Shown: positions 24,951 through 33,444 of the stretch, piece by piece
How positions within the stretch are numbered: the stretch's first letter is position 1
How the letters are laid out: every line of letters starts with the position of its first letter
Origin: Oscillospiraceae bacterium
GTDB taxonomy: Bacteria; Bacillota; Clostridia; Oscillospirales; CAG-272
Direction: 5' to 3'
Assembly (NCBI GenBank): GCA_015064555.1
Contig: SVRZ01000013.1
Coordinates: forward strand, 1 to 58,567
DNA length: 58,567 nt
Position numbers and translations under genes: made by a program
The notes under the pieces: generated by a model
Told to the model about the DNA's origin: nothing
Seen by the model: only the letters and a program-made list of their open reading frames with translations
Databases searched by the model: none

Positions 24951-26024
24951 TCAGGCAAGCACGTCAGGTCGAGCCGCTATTATCTCGCTTATCCGATGGA
25001 TGAGCGGCTGTGCCATAGAATAGAATCCGAAGGAGGTTGGATGCGTGCCATCCACCGAGCCGTCATTTTTGCAAATTGCCATAAGCTCGCGCCCGGTGAT
25101 AAGATAAACGTTTTTATCCCCCCGCGCTATAGCTCTTTCGTAGGTTTCCTTTATGATGGCAAGTCTTGCCGCGGTGTCGGGCGTTATATTGTATCTCGGT
25201 CGGCTCATCATAATGATCGGCAGGTCAGGATGCTTTTCTCTTATAGTGAGAAACATCCTCTCGTGAGTTTCCTTGAGATATTCGGGCGAAGGAGCATTAT
25301 GGTCATAATCGTAAACAAATATTGACATATCCAGGCTACTTATGTAATCTGCCATGCTTTTCTCGGCTCTTGCATTCCCGGAAAATCCGAGATTGATATA
25401 ATCAAGATTGAGTGCTCTTGATATTATAGCCTGATAGCTGTCGCCCGGCTTGGAGGCGCAGCCGCCCTGTGTGATGGACGAGCCGTAAAACACCATCGGG
25501 CGCGAATTTCTGTAGCTTTCCGGCGGCAGGAGCTGTGCCTCGGGATCTATACCGATGAACACCTCGTATACGCCTGAATAGAGAGGCATATTGAGAGTGT
25601 ATGAGCGCATGCCGACATCTCCTACCGAGATCACGGCGGTCAGGCTGTCCTGTATATCAAAGCGCGGCTGACAGGTACCGACATAATCGGCGCCTCCCTC
25701 TTCCTCCAGGTAAAGGTCGAAGCCGGCGGAACCGGTCAGAGCGAAGTGCGGCATTTTTCCTATGCTGCGCATTTTTGCCGCCACGGCGATCCTTTTACTG
25801 TCGGTCTTAAATCTTATTCTGCCGCCTGCCGTGTGAAGATTCAGCGCGTCAATTTTTTCGCTGACCGCCCTTGCCGCAGATCTCGGCATACGGACGAGCA
25901 TGCCGTCCTCACGCATAAGGCCGTACATCCGTATCGGTGCCGCCTCGGCATTGAAAAAGGTAAATTCGGAAAGGGTAGGGGTGTTGACCGCGAAGTTTTT
26001 ATCTATATCTGCAATGTTGAGCAT
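24951..26024 (-). CDS. SGNH/GDSL hydrolase with N-terminal beta-sandwich
   Basis: 357 residues. An N-terminal beta-rich domain (about 1-165) is followed by an SGNH domain: GSSITQGG (181-188, nucleophile Ser183), a Gly-Asn block (GFSGNARAE), MMSRP, and DGTHPT with the catalytic Asp-His near 333-336. This layout is known in acetyl-esterases that deacylate plant polysaccharides. No signal peptide, so it handles imported oligosaccharides. It has GGAGG ahead and comes before the GH127-like gene on the same mRNA. Confidence 0.85.
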   Translation of the reverse strand: MLNIADIDKNFAVNTPTLSEFTFFNAEAAPIRMYGLMREDGMLVRMPRSAARAVSEKIDALNLHTAGGRIRFKTDSKRIAVAAKMRSIGKMPHFALTGSAGFDLYLEEEGGADYVGTCQPRFDIQDSLTAVISVGDVGMRSYTLNMPLYSGVYEVFIGIDPEAQLLPPESYRNSRPMVFYGSSITQGGCASKPGDSYQAIISRALNLDYINLGFSGNARAEKSMADYISSLDMSIFVYDYDHNAPSPEYLKETHERMFLTIREKHPDLPIIMMSRPRYNITPDTAARLAIIKETYERAIARGDKNVYLITGRELMAICKNDGSVDGTHPTSFGFYSMAQPLIHRISEIIAARPDVLA

Positions 26025-26047
26025 ATACGACCTCCGTCTTTTTTTCT

Positions 26048-26076
26048 AGTATATATTCCCGCGCGCGAAAAGTCAA
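26048..26076 (-). promoter_or_regulatory. SigA promoter for the SGNH-GH127 unit
   Basis: On the minus strand TTGACT (26076-26071) and TATACT (26053-26048) are separated by exactly 17 nt. The spacer carries the alternating CGCGCGCG. Confidence 0.85.
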
Positions 26077-26163
26077 TACATATACTGCAAAAAATCAAGC
26101 TTACAGTGACAAGTTGCACAAATGCGGTGCCGTATTTTTTACATACTACTTTCAAATAACGTC

Positions 26164-26192
26164 TTGATTTGAGGCGCGCAATATTATATAAT
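26164..26192 (+). promoter_or_regulatory. SigA promoter for the GH3 gene
   Basis: TTGATT at 26164 and TATAAT at 26187 with a 17-nt spacer that again contains GGCGCGC. It is back-to-back with the SGNH-GH127 promoter, about 90 nt apart. Confidence 0.9.
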
Positions 26193-26232
26193 AACATTAA
26201 AGCTCAGTAATCACTTAAAAAGGAGACTAATT

Positions 26233-28392
26233 ATGAATAACGTAGAAAAGATTATAGAAGGAATGACTCCTCTGCAAAAGCTTTCCGAGATGACTCAGCT
26301 GAATGGGGCATTCGTATCCGCATCCGATGCGGAGATCACCGGTCTTGCGGCAGACTTCGGTCTTAACCGTGAGAATATAGCCTCTATCGGTACGGTACTC
26401 AATTTTACCGATGCAAAGGAGATGAAGAGGATTCAGGACACGCATCTTGCGGAGTCTCCCAATAAGCTCCCATTGTTATTTATGATGGACGTTATACACG
26501 GCTACAGGACGATATATCCTATCCCCCTCGGACTCGGAGCATCCTTCGATACCGAGCTTGTGAAAAAATGCTCGGCTCTCGCAGCGCGCGAGGCAACTGC
26601 GGACGGTGTTCAGGTGACCTTCACCCCAATGGTTGACCTTGTCCGCGATGCAAGATGGGGCAGATGCATGGAGAGCACAGGTGAGGACACCTATCTCAAC
26701 TGCCTTATGGCACGCGCTCAGATTGAGGGCTTCAGCAAGGGGAATCCCGAGCCGGGCAGAAATCTTGCGACCTGTGTTAAGCATTACGCGGCGTACGGCG
26801 CAGCAGAGGCGGGCAGAGATTACAATACAGTTGATATGAGTGAGCATACCCTCCGCGAATATTACCTTCCCGCATACCGCGCGGCGGTGGATGCCGGTGT
26901 AGACATGGTCATGACCTCGTTCAACCTTCTGAACGGTGTGCCGGCAGCTGTCAATAAATGGACTATAAATGATATACTCAGGAAGGAATGGGGATTTGAC
27001 GGTGTTGTTATAACCGACTATAATTCCTTCAGAGAAACGGTTGCTCATGGATATTCTAAGGATACAGAGCACTGCGCGCGCCTTGCATTTGAAACCGAGA
27101 CCGATATAGAAATGATGTCGCCCTGCTTTATCAAGCACGGAAAGAAGCTCCTTGATACAGGTGTGATAGACGAAGAGCGGTTGAATAGGAGCGTGCGCCG
27201 TATACTCGATCTCAAGGAGAAGGTCGGAATGCTTGACAATCCGTACGGTGCTGCCGATGAAGCTCTCGCCGCAGAGCTCTTCCTCTCGGATGAGCACAGA
27301 GCGGTATGCCGCGATGCGGCTGTGCGCTCTGCGGTCCTTCTCAAGAATGACGGTGTTCTTCCTCTTTCCGAGGATATCGGCAAGGTGGCGGTTATAGGTC
27401 CCCACGCAAAGAGCGGTATGATAGGATTCTGGTCCTGCAGAGGAAGGGCGGATGAGGCTGTAAGCGTTTATGATGGAATATCGGCTGTTCTCGGAGAGGA
27501 TAGACTTGTGTATGCAAAGGGTGCAAACGGCGAAGTGCGCGAGAAATCCGATGCAGTGATGATAAAAGAGGCGGCGGACGCGGCAAGTGCGGCTGATGCG
27601 GCTATCCTGTGTCTTGGTGAGACCGCAAAGATGAGCGGCGAGGGAAATTCCAGAGTGGATATCTCACTGACAGATGCAGAGGTCGAGCTTATAAGAGCCG
27701 TTTCGGCGGTCAATAAGAATACGGTCGTAGTTCTCTTTAACGGAAGAGCGCTCGCACTCGGTAACGTTATTGACGATGCTCCGGTATTTATGACTATGTG
27801 GCAGCCCGGAACCGAGGGTGGTTCTGCTGCGGCGGATCTTATCTTCGGCAGGCGTGATTTCACAGCAAGACTTCCCGTGTCATTCCCGTATCATTCTGCT
27901 CAGTGCCCCCTTTACTACAACAGAATGTCTACAGGCAGACCTAAGCCGAAGGACGACAAGCACTATATGTACAAGAGCAATTACATCGACTATCCGAACG
28001 GACCTCTCTTCGCATTCGGACACGGTCTTTGCTATACAGAGTTTGAGTTCTCAGAGCCCGTGCTTTCCTCATCTGTGATGCACACGGGTGGCACTATAGA
28101 GGCATCGGTAAGAATAAAGAACGTGGGAAAAAGGGAAGGCAGCGCGCTTCCTCAGCTCTATATAAGGGACGTTGTTGCATGCCCTGTACGTCCCGTACGC
28201 GAGCTTCGCGGCTTCAGCCGTGTCACCCTTAAGCCCGGCGAGGAGACGACCGTCAGCTTCGAGATAACCGAGGATATGCTTGCATTCCACAGGCCGGACG
28301 GCAGCTTCGGTGCCGATGAGGGCGAGTTCCACGTTTACATATCCCGCGATGGCGAGAGCGGAAGCTATGCTGAGTTTGAGCTTGTAAAGTAA
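26233..28392 (+). CDS. Glycoside hydrolase family 3 (beta-glucosidase/xylosidase-like)
   Basis: 719 residues, full length for a GH3 with C-terminal fibronectin-like domain. The first domain has MDVIHGYRTIYPIPLG and the nucleophile Asp262 in GVVITDYNSF. The second domain includes KNDGVLPL, and the last 120 residues form the FnIII-like domain (LPQLYIRDVVACPVRPVRELRGFSRV). No signal peptide, so it acts on imported oligosaccharides. It is divergent from the GH127/SGNH unit; together they would trim arabinose, acetyl groups and glucose or xylose from plant hemicellulose. Confidence 0.95.
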   Translation: MNNVEKIIEGMTPLQKLSEMTQLNGAFVSASDAEITGLAADFGLNRENIASIGTVLNFTDAKEMKRIQDTHLAESPNKLPLLFMMDVIHGYRTIYPIPLGLGASFDTELVKKCSALAAREATADGVQVTFTPMVDLVRDARWGRCMESTGEDTYLNCLMARAQIEGFSKGNPEPGRNLATCVKHYAAYGAAEAGRDYNTVDMSEHTLREYYLPAYRAAVDAGVDMVMTSFNLLNGVPAAVNKWTINDILRKEWGFDGVVITDYNSFRETVAHGYSKDTEHCARLAFETETDIEMMSPCFIKHGKKLLDTGVIDEERLNRSVRRILDLKEKVGMLDNPYGAADEALAAELFLSDEHRAVCRDAAVRSAVLLKNDGVLPLSEDIGKVAVIGPHAKSGMIGFWSCRGRADEAVSVYDGISAVLGEDRLVYAKGANGEVREKSDAVMIKEAADAASAADAAILCLGETAKMSGEGNSRVDISLTDAEVELIRAVSAVNKNTVVVLFNGRALALGNVIDDAPVFMTMWQPGTEGGSAAADLIFGRRDFTARLPVSFPYHSAQCPLYYNRMSTGRPKPKDDKHYMYKSNYIDYPNGPLFAFGHGLCYTEFEFSEPVLSSSVMHTGGTIEASVRIKNVGKREGSALPQLYIRDVVACPVRPVRELRGFSRVTLKPGEETTVSFEITEDMLAFHRPDGSFGADEGEFHVYISRDGESGSYAEFELVK

Positions 28393-28436
28393 AAAGATAA
28401 ATTGCAAACGGATAAACTGTAAACAGATAAGTTTTA

Positions 28437-28475
28437 AATGGCGCACAGAGCCGAGAGGTATTGTGCGCCATTTTT
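28437..28475 (+). terminator. Intrinsic terminator after GH3
   Basis: A stem AATGGCGCACA / TGTGCGCCATT is followed by T's to 28475. Confidence 0.9.
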
Positions 28476-28539
28476 GTATCATTTTGCAAATAATAGTGCT
28501 CAAAAACCGAATATTTCCTCAAAAACCAATATCTTTTCG

Positions 28540-28568
28540 TTGACGCACGCGAATAAAAAACGTATAAT
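28540..28568 (+). promoter_or_regulatory. SigA promoter of the SleB-like gene
   Basis: TTGACG at 28540 and TATAAT at 28563 are 17 nt apart, 45 nt upstream of the ATG. A vegetative promoter is a bit unexpected for a spore-type enzyme. Confidence 0.85.
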
Positions 28569-28612
28569 TTTACATGGAATTGAATTTCCAAATTTAACGA
28601 AAGGAGAATTGA

Positions 28613-29509
28613 ATGGATCGCACAAAAAAGATTTTCACCTGTCTTCTTTTATCGCTCTTTATTTTTGTCGGCATGGCCGCGATTCCGGCGTATGCGGCAG
28701 AGATAACTATTGATGAAAGAGAGCTTGAGTATTTTAAGAGCATCGGGAGCAAGGATACATATCGCTACCCGTCGGTGCGCCTCTATCTCGGGACGAGCTA
28801 CATACGGGAATCTTCATATCTTATAAATGACACGACTTACATTCCTGTCCGTGCCGTGACAGAGCTTGCGGGCGCTGCGGTGAAATACGATCCCATACTT
28901 CGCCGCGCTACGGTAACCATGAACGGACTTGTAATGACGGTAACTGACGGCTCCTATATCGTTTTCGCAAACGAAAGGGCGCTTCTTTCAAAAACGCCTG
29001 CCGTTATCCTCTCTGATGGTCGTATGTACGTCCCCGTGCGCAGTATTGCCAAGGCTCTTTCGCTCGGCGTGGAATGGCGTCAAGACCGCTCGGTGCTGCT
29101 CAGCGGAGCCGTAAAGCCCATTACACACGCGAATGCCTATTACCGCACTGACGATTTGTACTGGCTCTCGAGAATAATCAGCGCGGAGAGTAGGGGAGAG
29201 CCGCTTATCGGTCAGATAGCGGTGGGCAACGTGGTGCTCAACAGAATGCGCCATAAGGATTATCCCTCTACCATTTACGGTGTTATTTTTGACAAAAAAT
29301 TCGGCATCCAGTTCAGCCCTGTAAAGGACGGAAGCATATATGCCTCCCCAACCTACAGCGCAACCGTTGCCGCTAAGATCTGCCTTGAGGGAGTAAGCGT
29401 TTCGCCCGATATCCTATTTTTCCTGGAGCCGAGTAAGTCGACATCCGCGTGGATACCGCTTAACAGAAAATACGCATTCACGGTTAGGAATCACTATTTC
29501 TTCTATTGA
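28613..29509 (+). CDS. SleB/CwlJ-type cell wall hydrolase with stalk domain
   Basis: 298 residues. A signal peptide (about 1-29, ending AYAA) directs export. Residues 45-165 are a copper-amine-oxidase N-terminal-like stalk domain in two repeats (YLINDTTYIPVRAVTELAGAAVKYD; LSDGRMYVPVRSIAKALSLGVEW). The C-terminus is the Hydrolase_2 domain with SRIISAESRGEPLIGQIAVGNVVLNR, the Glu being catalytic, and the closing RNHYFFY. These enzymes cut peptidoglycan, classically spore cortex during germination. It is a single-gene unit with its own promoter and terminator. Confidence 0.92.
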   Translation: MDRTKKIFTCLLLSLFIFVGMAAIPAYAAEITIDERELEYFKSIGSKDTYRYPSVRLYLGTSYIRESSYLINDTTYIPVRAVTELAGAAVKYDPILRRATVTMNGLVMTVTDGSYIVFANERALLSKTPAVILSDGRMYVPVRSIAKALSLGVEWRQDRSVLLSGAVKPITHANAYYRTDDLYWLSRIISAESRGEPLIGQIAVGNVVLNRMRHKDYPSTIYGVIFDKKFGIQFSPVKDGSIYASPTYSATVAAKICLEGVSVSPDILFFLEPSKSTSAWIPLNRKYAFTVRNHYFFY

Positions 29510-29568
29510 ATGAGAAGGAAGACGTTTATCGCCTTTGGAATACTCAATGTGAATCAATAAGAAAAACA

Positions 29569-29607
29569 GGGGGGCAGGCAGAAGTTGAAAAAACTTCCGC
29601 CTGCCCC
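29569..29607 (+). terminator. Terminator-like hairpin after the SleB-like gene
   Basis: A very strong stem GGGGGCAGGC..GAAGTT / AACTTC..GCCTGCCCCC with a short A-rich loop. T's come only after a short gap, so termination is probable but not textbook. Confidence 0.7.
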
Positions 29608-29608
29608 C

Positions 29609-29637
29609 TTGAAAAAGCTTTTTTATTGTAGTATAAT
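29609..29637 (+). promoter_or_regulatory. SigA promoter of the phosphoribosyltransferase gene
   Basis: TTGAAA at 29609 and TATAAT at 29632, spacer 17 nt, starting immediately after the preceding hairpin. Confidence 0.85.
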
Positions 29638-29697
29638 TGTCAGTGGAGGCGGCAGTTTTCCCCTGCCGTATCAAAAAAAGCTTATTCCGGAGGTAGT

Positions 29698-30249
29698 ATG
29701 ACTTACAAAATCAAGGTTGCGGGCATTGAGAGAGAGCTTCCGCTCTGCCCCATAGGAGATAATCTGAATATTGCTGCTTTTATACTGTTCGGTGATGTTG
29801 AGCTTACCGAGAGGTGTGCGGCGGCACTTTATGAAAAGGCGCCGGAGCACGACGTTATGATAACCGCAGAGTCGAAGGGTATACCGCTTGTCCACGCGAT
29901 GTGCCGTCTTAGCGGTAAGAACCGTTACGTGCTTGCGCGCAAGTCGGTGAAGCTTTATATGAAGGACGTTGTGGCATGTGAAACTCAGTCCATAACAACT
30001 GCCGCAAAGCAGACTCTTTATATAAGCGGTGACGATGCCGAGTATATGAAGGGAAAGCGCGTGCTTATCGTGGATGACGTTATAAGCACAGGCGGCTCGC
30101 TCGAATCGCTTGAAAATCTCGTTACTCTCGCAGGCGGAAAAATAGTCGGAAAGATGACTATCCTTGCCGAGGGCGACGCAATAGGCAGAGCCGATATTAC
30201 ATATCTTGAAAAGCTTCCGCTCTTTGACGGAAGCGGCAATCCGTTGTGA
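29698..30249 (+). CDS. apt: Purine phosphoribosyltransferase, adenine-type
   Basis: 183 residues. The PRPP-binding loop VLIVDDVISTGGSLES (about 121-136) is plain, with an upstream ITAESKGIPLVHAMC and a flexible loop with ACETQSIT. This matches adenine phosphoribosyltransferases, which convert adenine and PRPP to AMP, though members of the same family recycle xanthine or other bases. Strong GGAGG at 29690. It has its own promoter and ends in a long inverted repeat facing prfB. Confidence 0.8.
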   Translation: MTYKIKVAGIERELPLCPIGDNLNIAAFILFGDVELTERCAAALYEKAPEHDVMITAESKGIPLVHAMCRLSGKNRYVLARKSVKLYMKDVVACETQSITTAAKQTLYISGDDAEYMKGKRVLIVDDVISTGGSLESLENLVTLAGGKIVGKMTILAEGDAIGRADITYLEKLPLFDGSGNPL

Positions 30250-30295
30250 CGATCACGCTATATCTTTAAAAAACCAATATAATATCCTGTAAGTA

Positions 30296-30361
30296 GAGTG
30301 AACCCAAGGAAACAGACACGAAACGCCTTTTTATCTCGTGGCTATTTTCTTGGGTTCACTC
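30296..30361. repeat. Long perfect inverted repeat between convergent genes
   Basis: GAGTGAACCCAAG (30296-30308) is a perfect complement of CTTGGGTTCACTC (30349-30361). A second smaller pair, CACGA / TCGTG, lies inside. No U-tract follows, so it may be a factor-aided bidirectional terminator or a remnant of a mobile element. Confidence 0.75.
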
Positions 30362-30386
30362 CATTTCACATTTGAGAGAGCCGGTT

Positions 30387-31502
30387 TTATTCAGCTGTGG
30401 AAGATATATGCTTAAGATATGCGTTTATGAATCCGTCTATCTCACCGTCCATTACCGCACCGATATTACCGTCCTCATAGCCGGTTCTCGTATCCTTGGC
30501 GAGCGTGTAGGGCATAAATACGTAGCTTCGTATCTGGCTGCCCCATTCGATATTGGCCTTGTTGCCCTGTATATCCTCGATCCTGTCAAGCTTCTCGCGC
30601 AGCTTTATTTCAAGGAGCTTTGCCTTCAGCATTTTGATAGCCGTTTCCTTATTCTGAAGCTGGCTTCTCTCGGTTTGACAGCCGACGACTATTCCGGTGG
30701 GCTTGTGGACTATTCTTATTGCCGAGTCGGTCTTGTTGATATGCTGACCACCGGCACCGCTTGAACGGTGAGCGGTTATCTCCATATCCTCGTCCTTAAT
30801 TACTATCGAGTCATCATCCTCAAATTCGGGGAGGACCTCAACCGATGCAAACGACGTATGCCGTCTTCCCGACGAATCGAACGGCGAAACGCGAACGAGT
30901 CTGTGAACTCCGTTTTCGCTCTTGAGATATCCGTAAGCATTGATGCCCTCAACCATTATCGTTGCCGATTTTATTCCTGCCTCATCACCGTCAAGCCAGT
31001 CAACGAGCTTAACGTTGAAGCCGTGCTTCTCGCCCCAGCGCGTATAGAGTCTGTAGAGCATTGACGCCCAGTCCTGAGCCTCCGTGCCGCCTGCTCCGGG
31101 GTGGAATGAAACTATAGCATTATTTTTATCGTAAGGTCCCGAAAGAAGCACCTCGATCCTCTTCTTCTCGGCCTCCTGCTCGATATAAGCCGTCTCGGAA
31201 ATGACCTCATCCACCGAGTCCTCATCGTTCGCCTCGATAGCCATTTCGCAAAGTGTATAGGTATCCTCAAGCTTCATAAGAAGCTCCTCATAGCTTTCAA
31301 CCTTATACTTGAGCTGCTTTATCTCTTGGAGCTTTTTGGAGGATTTATCGGCATCGTTCCAGAAGTCCTGAACCATTGTTTCTCGCTCGAGATCCTGCGC
31401 GCGCTCGGTCGCTTCATCTATTCTCAGCTGATTTCGCAGCTCCGCGAGAATGCTCTCGAGAGCTACCAGCCTTCTTTTTGCATCTTCAAGTGCAACTATC
31501 AT
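30387..31502 (-). CDS. prfB: Peptide chain release factor 2
   Basis: 371 residues from the ATG at 31502, preceded by GGAG. The stop-codon-reading SPF tripeptide (206-208) marks it as RF2, and the peptidyl-tRNA hydrolysis motif GGQ is at 251-253. It ends translation at UGA and UAA. In many bacteria the gene has an in-frame UGA near codon 25 with a programmed +1 shift. Here the equivalent place (LRNQLRIDE) is continuous, so no frameshift is needed and RF2 is not autoregulated that way. Confidence 0.95.
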   Translation of the reverse strand: MIVALEDAKRRLVALESILAELRNQLRIDEATERAQDLERETMVQDFWNDADKSSKKLQEIKQLKYKVESYEELLMKLEDTYTLCEMAIEANDEDSVDEVISETAYIEQEAEKKRIEVLLSGPYDKNNAIVSFHPGAGGTEAQDWASMLYRLYTRWGEKHGFNVKLVDWLDGDEAGIKSATIMVEGINAYGYLKSENGVHRLVRVSPFDSSGRRHTSFASVEVLPEFEDDDSIVIKDEDMEITAHRSSGAGGQHINKTDSAIRIVHKPTGIVVGCQTERSQLQNKETAIKMLKAKLLEIKLREKLDRIEDIQGNKANIEWGSQIRSYVFMPYTLAKDTRTGYEDGNIGAVMDGEIDGFINAYLKHISSTAE

Positions 31503-31537
31503 AACAATCTCCATTCTGTCTGTGTCTGACAATAAGG

Positions 31538-31566
31538 ATTTTACCATATTTAACCCCGTTTGTCAA
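31538..31566 (-). promoter_or_regulatory. SigA promoter of prfB
   Basis: On the minus strand TTGACA (31566-31561) and TAAAAT (31543-31538), spacer 17 nt. Confidence 0.85.
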
Positions 31567-31591
31567 TCATTATTTTTGGCTAAATTAAATG

Positions 31592-31620
31592 TTGACAAGT
31601 AATAATATATATGTTATACT
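31592..31620 (+). promoter_or_regulatory. SigA promoter of the DUF1858-trmK-nif3 unit
   Basis: TTGACA at 31592, then a 17-nt AT-rich spacer, then TATACT at 31615. Confidence 0.88.
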
Positions 31621-31679
31621 TACAATGTTAAATTATGCTACCCGTTTTTGCGGGGGTAAAATGAGAAAGGTTATAAAAA

Positions 31680-31880
31680 ATGAAGGTAACAAAAGACACA
31701 CTTATCGGCGACGTTCTTGACCACAACGTTGAAACCGCCAGATTTTTCTTTGAGATCGGTATGCACTGCCTTGGCTGTCCCCATTCCAGAGGCGAGTCTA
31801 TAGCAGATGCCTGCTCTGTCCACGGCACCGATGCGTATGAGCTTGTAAGAAAGCTTAACGAATTTCTCGGCGAGGCGTGA
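31680..31880 (+). CDS. DUF1858 small protein
   Basis: 66 residues with the DUF1858 signature: an early T.DTLIGDVL and a central GMHCLGCPHSRGESIADACSVHG. The paired cysteines may bind a metal or a cluster, and the family is found next to iron-sulfur and redox proteins. It opens the operon; its TGA overlaps the GTG start of trmK by four bases, so the two are co-translated. Confidence 0.9.
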   Translation: MKVTKDTLIGDVLDHNVETARFFFEIGMHCLGCPHSRGESIADACSVHGTDAYELVRKLNEFLGEA

Positions 31881-32560
31881 AGGCGCCGATAAATGCAAGG
31901 CTTAAGCTCCTTGCAACCCTTATAAGAGATGGTGCGGTTCTGGCAGACGTCGGGACCGACCATGCTTATTTGGCAATTCACCTGCTTCGGGAGGGCAGAA
32001 TAACCTTCGCCCACCTTTCCGATATAAATGCCGAGCCGCTTAACCGTGCGAGGCGGAACGTAGAATTATATGAGCTTTCCGACCGCGTGTCATTCCACCT
32101 GACGAATGGAGCCGCAGAGCTTTTCGACCTTGGTATAACCGACTATGCGATAGCCGGTATGGGTGGCGAGCTCATCGCTGATATAATATCAGCCGCTCCG
32201 CATTTGAAGGCGAAAAATGTAAATCTTGCTTTACAACCGATGACAAAGCCCGAGGTTTTAAGGGCATATCTCTACGATAACGGTTTCGAGATCGTAGATG
32301 AAAAATATGCAAGTGATGAAGGCAAAAACTACGTATGTATCCAAGCGATATACACCTCCGTGTGCTCCCCTTATTCGCTCGCGGATATCCATTTTGGCAA
32401 GGTGCGTACGGGCATACCTGTATGCGGTGCCGAGATGACATATATGCGTGAGCAGCTAAAAAGACTTGAGGGAGTAAGGAGAGGTAAGCGCCTTGGCGGA
32501 ATTGCGACCGATATCGAGGATGAGCTTATTTCTGCTCTTGAAAAAAGACTCGGTCAATAA
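31877..32560 (+). CDS. trmK: tRNA (adenine(22)-N1)-methyltransferase
   Basis: 227 residues starting with GTG in a GTGA overlap. It is a class I SAM enzyme: LADVGTDHAYLAIHLL is the SAM-binding motif I, and AIAGMGGELIADII is the family's catalytic-site region. TrmK methylates A22 in the D-loop of tRNAs. Its pairing with the Nif3-like gene downstream is well conserved in Bacillota. Confidence 0.92.
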   Translation: MKAPINARLKLLATLIRDGAVLADVGTDHAYLAIHLLREGRITFAHLSDINAEPLNRARRNVELYELSDRVSFHLTNGAAELFDLGITDYAIAGMGGELIADIISAAPHLKAKNVNLALQPMTKPEVLRAYLYDNGFEIVDEKYASDEGKNYVCIQAIYTSVCSPYSLADIHFGKVRTGIPVCGAEMTYMREQLKRLEGVRRGKRLGGIATDIEDELISALEKRLGQ

Positions 32561-32598
32561 TATTTTTCTATAAATTTTTCTCTTGAAAGGATTTCTGT

Positions 32599-33360
32599 AT
32601 GACTGTCAGAGAACTCTATAATGCTATATCCGAGCGCATACCGGAGGAGCTTTCCGCTCCGTGGGATAATGACGGTATGATGTGCTGCTCGGACGATTTT
32701 AAGGACGTTGTCCGTGTTCTTGTGACGTTGGACGTCACCGAGGAGGTGGTTGATTATGCTATCCAGAACGGCTTTGACGTTATAGTATCGCATCATCCAC
32801 TGATATTCAAGCCTCTTAAGGCGATAGATCCCGATGACCATATTTCGAGAAAGGTTATAAAGCTTATCTCGGCAGGCGTGTCTGTTTTCTCCTTCCACAC
32901 GAGGGCTGATAAGGTACGCGGCGGAGTAAACGATTGCTTGGCGCGCCTTCTCTGTCTTGAGGACGTAGAGGAGTTCGGTGAGGACGGACTTGGCAGAATA
33001 GGTCATCTTGAGTCCGAGACCAGCCTTGAGGAATTTTCCGCAAGAGTAAAGACCGCGCTCGGAATTGACAGGCTTCTTGTAGCCGATGCCTACACCCCCG
33101 TGTATAATATCGCACTTGTCGGCGGAGACGGTAAGGGATACGTTAAGGAAGCAAAAGATATGTGTGCGGATACATATCTTTCGGGAAGGATCGGCTATAA
33201 TGTTATGGAGGAGGCGTCAGAGCTTGGTATAAATCTTATTGAGGCAGGACATTATGCCACCGAGTTCCCCGTAACTGCTTATTTCTCGGGTATCATCAAG
33301 CGCATAGAGCCGAAGCTTGATGTTGAGATAGTTGGTTCCTACATGCTTAGAGCTATATGA
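32599..33360 (+). CDS. Nif3-like dinuclear metal-centre protein (YqfO type)
   Basis: 253 residues. The metal-binding residues of the family can be seen: VSHHPLIFK (His-His), FHTRADK, and near the end IEAGHYATE. The family includes GTP cyclohydrolase I type 2/NIF3 proteins, often joined to trmK, with activity not settled. The start has AAAGGAT. A weak GC-rich hairpin follows the stop. Confidence 0.92.
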   Translation: MTVRELYNAISERIPEELSAPWDNDGMMCCSDDFKDVVRVLVTLDVTEEVVDYAIQNGFDVIVSHHPLIFKPLKAIDPDDHISRKVIKLISAGVSVFSFHTRADKVRGGVNDCLARLLCLEDVEEFGEDGLGRIGHLESETSLEEFSARVKTALGIDRLLVADAYTPVYNIALVGGDGKGYVKEAKDMCADTYLSGRIGYNVMEEASELGINLIEAGHYATEFPVTAYFSGIIKRIEPKLDVEIVGSYMLRAI

Positions 33361-33366
33361 TATTTT

Positions 33367-33418
33367 GGCGGCGTGAGCGAGGTGTATTCTTAAAATTCCG
33401 CGCATCTGCCGCCTGTTT
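33367..33418 (+). terminator. Possible terminator after nif3
   Basis: GGCGGC (33367-33372) can pair with GCCGCC (33408-33413), followed by TGTTTTG. The loop is long and the U-run interrupted. Confidence 0.35.
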
Positions 33419-33444
33419 TGTTACGTAAATGAAAGGAGAAAGCT

